64,000 nt of DNA from Sistotremastrum niveocremeum HHB9708. Taxonomy: Eukaryota > Basidiomycota > Agaricomycetes > Sistotremastrales > Sistotremastraceae. Position 1 is the first letter of the stretch. Each line of letters begins with the position of its first letter. Below are positions 54,962-64,000 of the stretch, piece by piece. The stretch is from NCBI GenBank assembly GCA_001630475.1, contig KV419431.1, forward strand, positions 114,089 through 178,088, in the 5' to 3' direction. A model generated the notes under the pieces. That model saw only the letters and a program-made list of their open reading frames with translations, did not search any database and had not been told where the DNA came from. The position numbers and the translations under genes were made by a program.

Positions 54962-56860
54962 CTACATCATATCCTCGTAGCATCTCTCATAAAACATGAC
55001 CTGGTGAGTGATTCTTACGTGCAACTGTACACAGCATCCGAGAGTCGCCCAATTGAAGCGTTTGATCTCCATCAACTTTAAAGCCACGTAAAGGTCCCTT
55101 GTCATCCGGGCCAAGCCGAGATTATCTTCGTTGGCCTCTTCCGTAATTTGAAGCTTGTCCTTGATCCTGGTTCCTCGGGCATAATAATCCTCATCCTCGC
55201 TGTCATCAATATTTTCATCAGCAAAATCCGAGTGCAGAATCTGAAGGTGCCGAAGCATGGGGCATAGGACAGCTCCGTTACTCTCGTCTATGGTTCCGAG
55301 TGCTGCCGTGACAACATCAATTTTGTCCGAGATCATAGACGCCACCGTTAATTTTTCCAGGTTTGGTGTGCGCTTAATGAGTGCAACGACCTCAGTCATG
55401 GTGATATTGCCCCCGTTGATCAGAATAGTTGTAAGACGAGGAAGCATAGTCTCGGGTGGAACATATAGTGCTGAGTTGACTCTGTTTGTTTCCAAAATCA
55501 TTTTCACTTGGTCCATGTACAATGATTCGAGGTTTGGCATTTCCTCGATGAGGTACTGCAGCATTGTAGTCTCCGTCGGACCCGGCCTCTTCACATGGTG
55601 AATCCAGACCTGGGCAAAGTAAAGAACGAGAGTCCTGAATAGAAGATTTGAATCCTCGCCGACATCGATAGGCAATTTCGTTTGATCGTGGGAAGCAGGG
55701 TGATATATAAAATGCCCAGGCCCAAAGGCCACTTTCTCGAGAGTGGGACGTCCTCGAAGTCGAGCAGATGTCATGGCGAACCGATCAATGGACATGCTGA
55801 GGGTTAGATTTATGCATTTATTGGAAATGCATGGGAGAAGCAGATTGTCAGCCACGTCGGGGCCAATAGGTCCGATAAGTGGAGCATCCTTTCGATCGTA
55901 GACCAAGCTGAAATCAACCAGCTGTTTCAGATCGAATCCGATATCGTCAGGGCTACCGGTTGGGACGTAGTAGTTCATGATGGTCACAGAACTTAACAAT
56001 GGGGACTGCTTGAAGAAACACTTCACGGGCGGCACAGGGGGTTTATGAGCTCGAGGTTGAGCTGAATCTTCGTATCTTATCACGTCGCGGATGTTGCGCC
56101 CGTCATAATCGATTGCTTCGAGGGTGCAGTGACGAAGTTTCGGAGCTCCGGAGAAGCTCCAGATCTCCAAGGTGCTGTGAAGCAATTGCGTGAGGAGGTG
56201 AAGATGTATTCCTTCGCAGAATGGAATGACGGGGAGTAAAAGTGCAACGGCTTCCTCAATCCATGCCTGACTAGCGCTCCCAGAAGGCGTCCCAGATTCG
56301 ATTTCATGGCTGTGGTTTCGGCACGAGCTGGCCCTGTTCTCAGCACTCTCCCCAGCCACTGCACTTCCGCCTGCGCTGAATGCTTCAGCTGTTGCCTCCT
56401 CATTTTGTTTATCAGACGGGGACACGGCGTTACGCGTCGAGTCACCATCTTTGTCCGGTTCTTCCTCTTCGCTGCTATCATTGGATTCTGAATCCTCAGA
56501 GCCCGAATCAGAACCATTGTCTTCCATGAACATTTTCTCAGCATTTGGATCAGGTTCCGCAGTGACCCGAATGTGGAAAGGATAGCCTTCGAATCGAGAT
56601 ATGGCTTCCTTTGCTAACCCCAGACTTTCCATACTATTCACACGAAGATGTCTCCAGAATTCGAAGTCCTCCAGTAGCCACTTGTTCCACAGCCGACAAA
56701 CGAGTCGCGAATTTCGGAAATCGCGGAGGGCGTAGTAGCAAACTTGCCGATCTTCTTGCAGGTGGTGAGTGCTAGAGAGAAGTCTCTGGGAAGCTTGGGG
56801 CATAATGAGGAAGTTACAGAGAATCCGGTGGAAGATCTCGATGGGTATGCTGGGTGACAT
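54962..56860 (-). CDS. F-box protein (632 aa)
   Basis: A single exon starting MSPSIPIEIFHRILCNFLIM, then SRLVCRLWNKWLLEDFEFWR. The acidic/polar linker is about residues 110-195. The body has GIHLHLLTQLLHSTLEIW, EAIDYDGRN, SVTIMNYYVP, VYDRKDAPLIGP, LTLSMSIDRF and LTTILINGGNITMTEVVALI. It ends CYEDMM, linking it to the genes at 33064 and 35631. It lies between the two tyrosinase genes on the same strand as both. A weaker upstream block is at 57038-57070. The substrate is unknown. Confidence 0.85.
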   Translation of the reverse strand: MSPSIPIEIFHRILCNFLIMPQASQRLLSSTHHLQEDRQVCYYALRDFRNSRLVCRLWNKWLLEDFEFWRHLRVNSMESLGLAKEAISRFEGYPFHIRVTAEPDPNAEKMFMEDNGSDSGSEDSESNDSSEEEEPDKDGDSTRNAVSPSDKQNEEATAEAFSAGGSAVAGESAENRASSCRNHSHEIESGTPSGSASQAWIEEAVALLLPVIPFCEGIHLHLLTQLLHSTLEIWSFSGAPKLRHCTLEAIDYDGRNIRDVIRYEDSAQPRAHKPPVPPVKCFFKQSPLLSSVTIMNYYVPTGSPDDIGFDLKQLVDFSLVYDRKDAPLIGPIGPDVADNLLLPCISNKCINLTLSMSIDRFAMTSARLRGRPTLEKVAFGPGHFIYHPASHDQTKLPIDVGEDSNLLFRTLVLYFAQVWIHHVKRPGPTETTMLQYLIEEMPNLESLYMDQVKMILETNRVNSALYVPPETMLPRLTTILINGGNITMTEVVALIKRTPNLEKLTVASMISDKIDVVTAALGTIDESNGAVLCPMLRHLQILHSDFADENIDDSEDEDYYARGTRIKDKLQITEEANEDNLGLARMTRDLYVALKLMEIKRFNWATLGCCVQLHVRITHQVMFYERCYEDMM

Positions 56861-57037
56861 GATGAGGTAGTTTCAGTGGAGGTAGGGTGCAAATTTGCGT
56901 AATGTTTTGGAGGTGACAAGGTCGTCTAGAAGTATGTTGAGTCGATATACAGACGAAGAAAAAAATTAGCCTGCACCTTCCGAAAGCTTCCAGGCTGCTC
57001 AAAGAATTGTTGCGCCCGTGTTCCTCCCAATGGTGAA

Positions 57038-57070
57038 GTCGAACTCGAAGACGCTGAACCAAACAAACAC
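57038..57070 (-). promoter_or_regulatory. F-box upstream block (diverged)
   Basis: The minus strand reads GTGTTTGTTTGGTTCAGCGT, then CTTCGAGTTCGACTTC, about 180-210 bp before the ATG at 56860. Confidence 0.4.
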
Positions 57071-57397
57071 ATACTTCGGATCCGCTCTCAACAAGCGCCG
57101 ATAATCTTTTCACGTTCCTTGGCATCTCTTCGATAACTCCTCACAGGCACAAGCCAGCCAAAACTACGAGACAAAATTGCGAGCGAGCGAGGGTGCGCAA
57201 TACTCACTCCAAGTCCGAGGATGAAGCTGACAGTCCGAACCCTACAAGTACTATTTTCATTCGGATGACACACACTTCGCTCTTAGACCCAAGCATACAA
57301 TATCGTGACTCAAGATAGGACATCAGAACCAGACTACTGTATGACATCCATCCACCCTCCAAAATCATACAGGAGCTTCTATCTTGTCGTACACCAC
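57071..57397. other. Intergenic
   Basis: Shared flank of the F-box gene and tyrosinase 2; no gene is seen. Confidence 0.5.
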
Positions 57398-59970
57398 CTA
57401 AAACAGGACTTGTTCGAAGGCGAAGATGGAGAGTTTCGTGGGATCTGCAAAGTGCTGCACCGTCCCTTGGGCTACAGACACCATGACCGAAGGTATATCA
57501 CCAAGCGGAACGACCTCTCCATCAGACTGTCAAAAGCAACACATCTCAGTATCGAAGAACATCGCCCCTGTCCGGATACGCACCTTCGTGACAGTCCAAC
57601 TCAACTTCCCAGCCTCTTGCAAGAACCCCTTAACCACGCTTGGCTCGAGACTCCGCAGCTTTTCAGGTGCCTTGCGCCTGACGGAATTCAAAGAAGGTGT
57701 GATATCGACCTGTCCTACGGCAATTGCGTTCGCATCGCGCTGTTCTTGACAATTCTCGCAGCCTGTCTGTTCGATCCGAGATGAGAAATTCGCAACTTGG
57801 CCGGCGCGAATGCCGTCTACTAGAATGTTGACTACGAATCCTTGTCCGCCTAGTGCGAATCTTCATCCGAAGAATATCAGTATCAGCCTTTCTCGGAATG
57901 CGGGGAACGTACCTGTCGTATTCGACGTTAACGACGTAATCATAACCAGTAGAGGTACCCGTCGTTGGTCCATAGAGAGCTTTAACCTGTCGACTGACGT
58001 CTGCGACATATTTCTCCTGGCTGAATTTTCCGTTGCCGTCGCGATATTGAGGAAGCCAGTATTGAAGCTCGGGATATGTATAGCCGAACTGGGTCCATTC
58101 GCGTACTTTATTTGATGTATAGGACGTCCGCTTCTTGTCGGCGTGGAAGGGGGACAAGGCCTTCTCGGACATCTTGCCTTGTGTTTGTCGTTTAGTGTAG
58201 TGATGTGAACTGGTTTGGAAAGATATACAAACCACGGGTGGAACGATCGACATCTGCGTCGAGGAGCCATAGGTCTGGGTTTAGAGTTTGCCAGATCGCG
58301 AGCAGGCGGTCGATATGGCTGGAGAACAAATCAGTCGGACGGACATAAATCGCGGCGAATGGCGCACCAGTGATGAAGCCAGAAAATAGGGTCGAAAGCA
58401 GCGATCGATTGATCGGCCATGTGTCCAGTTCCGAATCCTGGTAACGTGAAGTCTCCACCAATGGAGTGGTGCGCCGTGCTAACAACTCGAAATCATCAAG
58501 CCGTACTAATAGACAAAGAAGCCCGGGGACGTACTTGTGAACGCTTTCCAAAGACGTGTGACTACTCGGCGGTCTGAAATTCGCCTTCAAGTTCTCCCGC
58601 TCTCCAGGTGCACCAGCATCGGCTTTCGCACTACTGGATCCCGAAGGAGGATTATACGTAACCGTAGCAAAGTCCCCATACTGTACATACACGACCGTAA
58701 CATACCGTTACGGCCGAAATCGTGGGATTGGTATCTGAAATTTGCGTAACGTTACGCCAAATGCTCTCAAGATATGTTAAGTCCTGAATTTTCGCCGAGC
58801 CGGCTACGCCGGCCGGTATAGCCGGGCCTCACTGTATGTCAAATTTTACAAACGTTACGCTGATTTTTCCGTGAGTATGTTGAAAAACTGGTTCCTGAGA
58901 TCGTTACGGCGTTACGCCCGTATGTTACGGTCGTGTATGTACAGTAATACTTATACTGTCCCGGCGTCAAGAGTCGATAAACCCCTCCTGCAAGTGCACT
59001 CGGATGATTCGGTCCATCATCGTCCTGTTGGACTCGGAGCGCTTTCGTTACGTCGTCGTTGTTTTGTACGCCGTTCGTCCATTGGGTTTCGGCGCTTTGA
59101 TCGCCCTGTTTGTATCTGGGAGGATAGCGGCTTGTTGATTTCGCGATGTCGTACTGAAATTGATTTAAGCACCCCGATCGAAACGTTGAACATTATATAG
59201 ATAAAGACTCACGGGTTGACTGTTGTCCACTGGGATACCATACTTTCCCATCGGTTCCGGCGTCCTAAAGCTATACAACGGATTATTCGGCTGAATCGCA
59301 CCAGTTTCAGGGTCTTTCTGAACATTGACTCCGAAGACCCCAGCGAGGCTCTTCGAGATTAATTCCGGAAGAAATGGTCGACGGACGATATCGGGTACAT
59401 CGACGTTCGTGACTGCCCAGTCCCAGTATGGGAATCGCCATGCTTTCGCGAGGTCGAGGAGACGGGGTTGATCTTGTTGCTTTGCGAGTGGGATTATGTC
59501 GCTGACCATGATCTCGTAGATTCGTTGCTGAACGAATTCATTGTGTGTGAGGGATGGATAAGAAACATTGGTTCGTACCTCGAATAAGAGGAGATAGGGA
59601 CGATGCCATGTAGGGAACAATATACTCCCATGAGCACAATAATATCCTCCATCAACATTCGGAGGCTGATCCCAAGGCGCACGAGGCAGCCCATGTATCC
59701 CTACATCCACCCCACATCATCAGCCTTTTGCATCCGACATCGAAAGCAAGAAAACGAACCGCAGACTTTGAAATACGAAAGTTTATCATCATAATCCAAT
59801 TTCTGGAATTTATCAAGAGCGAGGACGAATAGCGCTACTTGATCTGCGTTAGCGGGGTTTGAGACCCAGGCGTTTATTTCGGGGCGGAGGGGGACGGGGT
59901 CGATTTGGGGACGGGCGGCGGTTGGGATACCAGTGATTGGGTAGGTCTCGGTGGTCGCAGCAGAGGTCAT
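57398..59970 (-). CDS. Tyrosinase 2, with a MITE inside an exon
   Basis: Exons on the minus strand begin 59970-59760 ([20 protein letters not shown]), 59700-59579 (copper [26 protein letters not shown]), 59527-59213 and 59153-58535. Copper-B exons follow ([41 protein letters not shown]), then a C-terminal part with TGCENCQEQ, ending ...[10 protein letters not shown] at 57398. The exon 59153-58535 is split by a 264-bp element at 58681-58944. Without it and one TA copy, [15 protein letters not shown] is continuous and the exon phase (2) equals that of tyrosinase 1. Read straight through, the element brings a stop. A candidate intron, ACC|GTAACATAC to TGTACAG|TAT, would remove most of it in frame, adding CTYTT. 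A functional product therefore depends on splicing of the element. Confidence 0.82.
58681..58944. mobile_element. 264-bp TA-flanked MITE in a tyrosinase exon
   Basis: The terminal inverted repeats are about 25 bp and perfect; each starts CTGTACATACACGACCGTAA. TA dinucleotides flank it at 58679-58680 and 58945-58946, the Tc1/mariner-type target duplication. There is no transposase frame. Subterminal CGTTACG words recur inside. Confidence 0.92.
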
Positions 59971-60022
59971 ATTTTCAGGTGTATTGGTGGTGAGAATGCA
60001 TAGGCGAACGAAAGCTTCAAGT

Positions 60023-60030
60023 CTTATATA
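60023..60030 (-). promoter_or_regulatory. TATA box of tyrosinase 2
   Basis: TATATAAG on the minus strand, about 55 bp before the ATG at 59970. Confidence 0.5.
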
Positions 60031-60701
60031 GAACTCCGTCACAATAGGCTGCCATTGAGAGAACATTCAAATAGATATCGGCCATTGGCGCTACCGATCA
60101 AAGTGAAAGCTAATGCCGCACATCACCAGGGCACTGAATGACCAGAATAACGAGGAATGGAGCAGGCGCGCAGCGTGTATGGGATAATCGCAAGATCAAA
60201 TCAGATAACGATCTAGCCGAGACCACGAGACTCATCATACTAGTATCGGAAATTTTACGCTAAGCACTTCAAAGAGCCAATTTCCGACTCACCTTCCTGA
60301 CGATTCGATGATCGATCTATGGAGCCAAGAAAATGGCTCAACGATACGTCAGATCTCGGTCTTCGGAACTTGCGGCTTCTCAAGGGGTGGAGGAATTACA
60401 GTATATGTGCAGGAGAATGTGAGTCTCCGATCGATAGATGTCAATCGCCTGATCTGGTCATGGAGTCACCGCATTTTGAAGTTGCCTCGAGGAAGCCGAT
60501 CGTCCGATTCGTGGAGTGAAGAAACTTTTAGAAAAGGGAGCGGCAATGGCCGATCATGCACTCTCGTCCAATAAAATCGACTGAAGGACGTTGAACTTTG
60601 TGTGAAGATCTCATGTTGAGGGCAAAAATGGAATTTATATATGATGATAACACATAAATAAAATATATTATACCAAACCATTTCGTCAAAGTTTTGGATC
60701 A
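60031..60701. other. Intergenic
   Basis: No gene is recognised. The AT-rich region near 60640-60680 is probably the ferrochelatase 3'UTR/terminator. Confidence 0.5.
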
Positions 60702-62081
60702 TCAACTCGTCTCAGGTTGTCCACCCTTGGCAAACCACTCCTTCTGCTTCCCACACGTCTCATTCGTACATCCAGGACATCTCAATCCCAGCTGTACACT
60801 CGAGTACTCCGCTTCGCCCTCCTTCTCCGATGCAGTGACGGCCTTCAAATGCTTTGATGCTAAATCCGCGAGGGCACGTATGAAAACGGGTGATTCATTC
60901 AATGACTCTGAGCGGATCATCGTCATTCCCAACTACCCACCCATCAGCCCACCATAAGTAACAACGGAAGAATAGGCGTACCTCGTGAGCTTCTTTTCCG
61001 TACTCAAGATCAAGTTCATAAAGCGTCTCAATATGATCACTCGTAAAAGCCACCGGAACAACCACAACATCCTTCTTCCCCAACCTCGCAAGTCCCTTAA
61101 TAGCATCACTAGTCTGCATACCCATCCACGCACTCGGTCCAACTTGACTTTGCCATACCAGCCTGTAAGGATTTTTGTGACCTAGACGAGCCATTACTGC
61201 TGCGACTGTTGAGGAGACTTCGAGGATGTATGGATCGCCGCGGTTTACTACTGACATTGGGAGAGAGTGGGCGGAGAAGAGGAGTGTTATGCTTGAGCGC
61301 GGGGTTGTGGGGGGGAATTTTGCTAGGGCTGCTTCGATATTTTGAGCTAGAGCCTAATTCCCATAATATTAATATTAATGTTGAAATGAATTGGGGGGAG
61401 GGGAGGGGGCGAACCTCGATGAATCCTTCATGAGTCCCCCACCGATCAATAACGCTCCACTTCACATCCCCCGCTTCACCCTTCACACCCCTCCTATAAA
61501 CCTCATTCAAACTACTCCCCGTCGTCGAACAACTATATTGCGGATACTGCGTAAACGCCACAGCCCTCTTCACCCCATCCTCCTTCATCTCCTTCATAAC
61601 TTCCTCAACTAACGGTTGGGCATATCGAAATCCAACATAGGCTTTATGAGGTGCTGTATCGGGGGACAATTCGTCTAGTAGTTCGGCCATTTTTGTGCCT
61701 TGGTATTGGGTGTATTTGAGGATTGGGGAGCCACCTCCTATATCTGTGTATTGTTGTTCGATTTGGGGAGTTCGACGACGGGCGATAAGGGGTGCGAGGA
61801 GGGATTGGAAAGGGAGGGGAATGAGGTCTTTGTCTGAGAAGAGACGGCGGAGGAAGTCGTGGACTTCGGGGATGGTTGATGGTCCGCCCATATTTAACAA
61901 TACGATGCCTAGCACAACGTCAATATCTTCTGTATTCATGACTGTAAGAACTAACCTGTCGGGCTATGCGGACGTGCTTAGTACTTTCAAACTTTTGAGA
62001 AGAGCGAAAGACTCACTTCTTACTCCATGGCCTGGCATTGAGCGTTGCATATTTCCTGCCAATGCTCTTCAAGACCGACAT
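60702..62081 (-). CDS. HEM15: Ferrochelatase (mitochondrial)
   Basis: Inserts Fe2+ into protoporphyrin IX, the last step of haem synthesis, on the matrix side of the inner mitochondrial membrane. Exons are 62081-62017, an 8-nt microexon 61956-61963, 61908-61415, 61353-60982 and 60932-60702. The total is exactly 390 codons including the stop. Exon 1 gives a basic, hydroxylated leader ([20 protein letters not shown]) typical of mitochondrial import. The microexon (CCCGACAG) supplies NPTG before IVLLNMGGP, matching the family's PTGIVLMNMGGP start. Family blocks: [88 protein letters not shown] and [17 protein letters not shown] includes the metal-site His. The C-terminal [17 protein letters not shown] has C-x2-C-x4-C, as in [2Fe-2S]-binding ferrochelatases. 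Confidence 0.95.
61956..61963 (-). other. Eight-nucleotide microexon of ferrochelatase
   Basis: CCCGACAG on the minus strand, between CGCATAG and GTTAGTTC. Only with it does the conserved [12 protein letters not shown] start form while the mitochondrial leader stays in frame (65+8+494 nt = 189 codons). Without it, a frame through [15 protein letters not shown] is open but unlike the family. Confidence 0.7.
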
Positions 62082-62429
62082 TTTGATGTCAAAATGCACC
62101 CAGGAGACGTGGCCTTAGGGAAGAGCTGACACCGACACGCGTACGGACGTCGACGGGCGAACAGTCTTTTTGAAGGAGTCGAGCAAGGGCGTGGGAAACT
62201 GCTTGCGCACCGAAGGCGGGGTCTATCGATCGGCGATCGTGGTCCAATGACGCGCCTTACATTCTCCTAATGACTCCCGTGAGGATATTCTGAATTCAAA
62301 TTATTATTACACTTGTTATCCTAATAGAACGTACACTCCCATAATTGAAATTCCGAATAATGTAACAGGGTATCACTCAACCACAAAGTACTCACGAAGA
62401 GCTCACGAAGACGAAAAGATGAACGGGAG
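62082..62429. other. Intergenic between ferrochelatase and the DUF6533 gene
   Basis: Promoter of ferrochelatase and 3' flank of the next minus-strand gene. No gene is seen. Confidence 0.5.
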
Positions 62430-64000
62430 TCACCGAGTGAGAACAGGTTTTCCGGCGCGCATCTCATATTCCTCCTCTTCATCAAACCATCCACTACTAT
62501 TTCTCTCCCTCTCCATCCCCATCCTCCCTCCATCAAAATCACTCCACACACTCGTACTCTCCTTCACACTAACCTTCCCTTCTCCCGACGAATATCTGAA
62601 CGGATCCTCCCGTTCTCTCCTTCCAAGGCCTGTCATACCACCTTTACCCAGCTCTGTCACGGGCATCCCGAAGGGTGTTTGTCTTCCTCCGAATCCTCCC
62701 GTTCCTCCTCCGGTGCCGAAGTAGGAATCGGAGGAGGATGAGGATGAGCTGTTTTGGAGGGCTGGATCGTCCATTTCTGTTTGGCGGAGGTTGATGAGGA
62801 GACGGGACATGGCGGTTGTGATCATTGCCCATGTGAAACTACCGATCCCATCAGTCAGTCATGAGGAATCCTCTGAGGATCGGAAGACTTACTATACCCC
62901 TGTGTACACGAGTGAGATAGGCGCACGCCATAGAACAATGACGTTGAATATTCTCAACGCTGCAACCCGTCAGGCCCTCGATCACATCCCGTAGAGAAGA
63001 AACTTACAACTAATAGCCTATCACTCAATCAGCTATCGAGATCGCAATTTGGGGGGAAGCGGACGTACCAAGAAATAAAATAATCCATCCTGATATAAAG
63101 CCTTCGTCACAGCCGTATGCATCTCCCTAGGTCTATCCAATGCATTCCAGCAGGTCATAAAGAACACCGATACATCGAATAACAACTACCCAAACCTCGG
63201 TCAATTCCCATCCTCATCCACACATACAAGGAGGGGACGTACGGGTATACCCCATGCCAAAGCTAGGAGCTGCGTATGAGATGTAGCGACACATAATCCG
63301 AATTCAGCGTTCCACCCCACACCCGCTATACCACCACGCACACCATCAGTTCCGGTCCTTAAAGAGAACGGGGGAGGGGGACGTACGGATGATGAGTGTC
63401 AATGCGTATATCGATAGACTGAATGCGATAGTGGTAACAACCAACAACGCGCTGAAGAGAATCCGGAATATAAGACGGCGGTTTTCCCAGAGGATACAGA
63501 CGCGGATTAACACGAGCGCTGTTGAGTGAATGAACGTTAGAGATGATGGTCATGATGAGGGGAGAGGGAGGGGGACGTACTGTTTGAGACGGCGAGGGAT
63601 ATGACGCCGATTGAGGTGTGCGTTGCTATCCAGCCTTTACAACTGTTCCGAATTAATTTTCGATATTCTCCAGCCGAATCGGAGACAAGAGGCTCACAAC
63701 TGCGTCTACGTAAGTCCCCATACACAATAAGGCTAATAATCCAAAGAAACTCACTCGATCCGAATATTGCACCCCCGACAGCCCTGTCAACTCTACACCC
63801 CCAATCAACACCCCTCCCACTCAAAAAGCGACAACAAATCAGAAAGAGAACGCACCATTCATAACAACAGTAAGCACCAAAACAACAACATACTTATTCC
63901 CCAAATAAACCCACTTCGCCACACTCCTCCTCGCACTCCACACTAATCGCGCTTCGGAGGGAAGAAGGAGGAGAGTGTCGTAGAGGAGGGTTATGTAGCC
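62430..64000 (-). CDS. DUF6533 domain multi-spanning membrane protein (5' end outside window)
   Basis: Many small exons on the minus strand. The rightmost gives YDTLLLLPSEARLVWSARRS and KWVYLGNKYVVVLVLTVVMN, the DUF6533 N-terminal domain. Then come ELTGLSGVQYSD, CKGWIATHTSIGVISLAVSN, ALVLIRVCILWENRRLIFRI with a hydrophobic helix (LLVVTTIAFSLSIYALTLII), WNAEFGLCVATSHTQLLALA, LLFDVSVFFMTCWNALDRPR and KALYQDGLFYFL. LRIFNVIVLWRAPISLVYTG follows, and finally FTWAMITTAMSRLLINLRQT with a Ser/Gly-rich cytosolic-looking tail ending KPVLTR at 62430. This is the usual six- to seven-helix plan of the family, which is common in mushrooms and of unknown function. Exon ends are approximate; the start codon lies beyond base 64000. 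Confidence 0.8.

Noticed and set aside
58681-58944. The inverted-repeat segment in tyrosinase 2 as an ordinary native intron
   Set aside because: The flanking TA duplication, perfect 25-bp inverted repeats and continuous exon in tyrosinase 1 show it is an insertion.
59971-60066. Longer tyrosinase 2 start at 60066
   Set aside because: The ATG at 59970 matches the start of tyrosinase 1, and the upstream extension overlaps the TATA box region.

Overview
The window looks like a filamentous basidiomycete (Agaricomycetes-type) nuclear genome. Genes carry many short introns (about 50-65 bp, GT..AG, with a few likely GC..AG). The families present are typical of that group: DUF6535 membrane proteins, a DUF6533 membrane protein, large F-box paralogue sets, arrestin-like proteins and two-copper tyrosinases. 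No ribosomal RNA, CRISPR, retroviral or LTR element was recognised.

Layout. 1-3.6 kb: two almost identical 516-bp hAT-type MITEs, each with a perfect 8-bp target duplication, flank an unrecognised and probably decayed minus-strand gene. 3.7-20.4 kb: two DUF6535 genes (4.2-6.9 and 17.2-20.3 kb, both minus) enclose two head-to-head genes (7.6-10.0 minus, 12.4-14.3 plus). These inner genes carry two tandem copies of the DUF6535 proteins' C-terminal module but no DUF6535 domain. An intact F-box gene (14.9-16.9 kb) and a deleted duplicate of it (10.5-11.3 kb) lie among them. A 126-bp foldback element interrupts the second DUF6535 gene. 21.4-39 kb: four tiny three-exon genes for secreted eight-cysteine peptides are interspersed with F-box genes and relics, an arrestin-like gene and a large single-exon gene with class-I aminoacyl-tRNA-synthetase-like signatures (26.8-30.0 kb). 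39.8-60 kb: three more F-box genes, a second arrestin-like gene and an arrestin relic, and two tyrosinases; the second tyrosinase has a 264-bp TA-flanked MITE inside an exon. 60.7-64 kb: ferrochelatase (HEM15 type, with a probable 8-nt microexon) and a DUF6533 membrane protein running off the right edge.

How it fits together. The left and middle read as a fast-evolving accessory region: single-exon F-box paralogues (six intact, at least three relics), membrane DUF6535 proteins and secreted cysteine-rich peptides, all duplicated, shuffled and hit by MITEs. The F-box genes share a sequence block 115-210 bp upstream of the start codon, which suggests common regulation or recent common descent. 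Nothing proves that the peptides, F-box proteins and DUF6535 proteins act in one pathway; that is inference from clustering. Ferrochelatase is clear housekeeping (the last step of haem synthesis). The tyrosinases oxidise phenols and probably serve melanin or defence chemistry.
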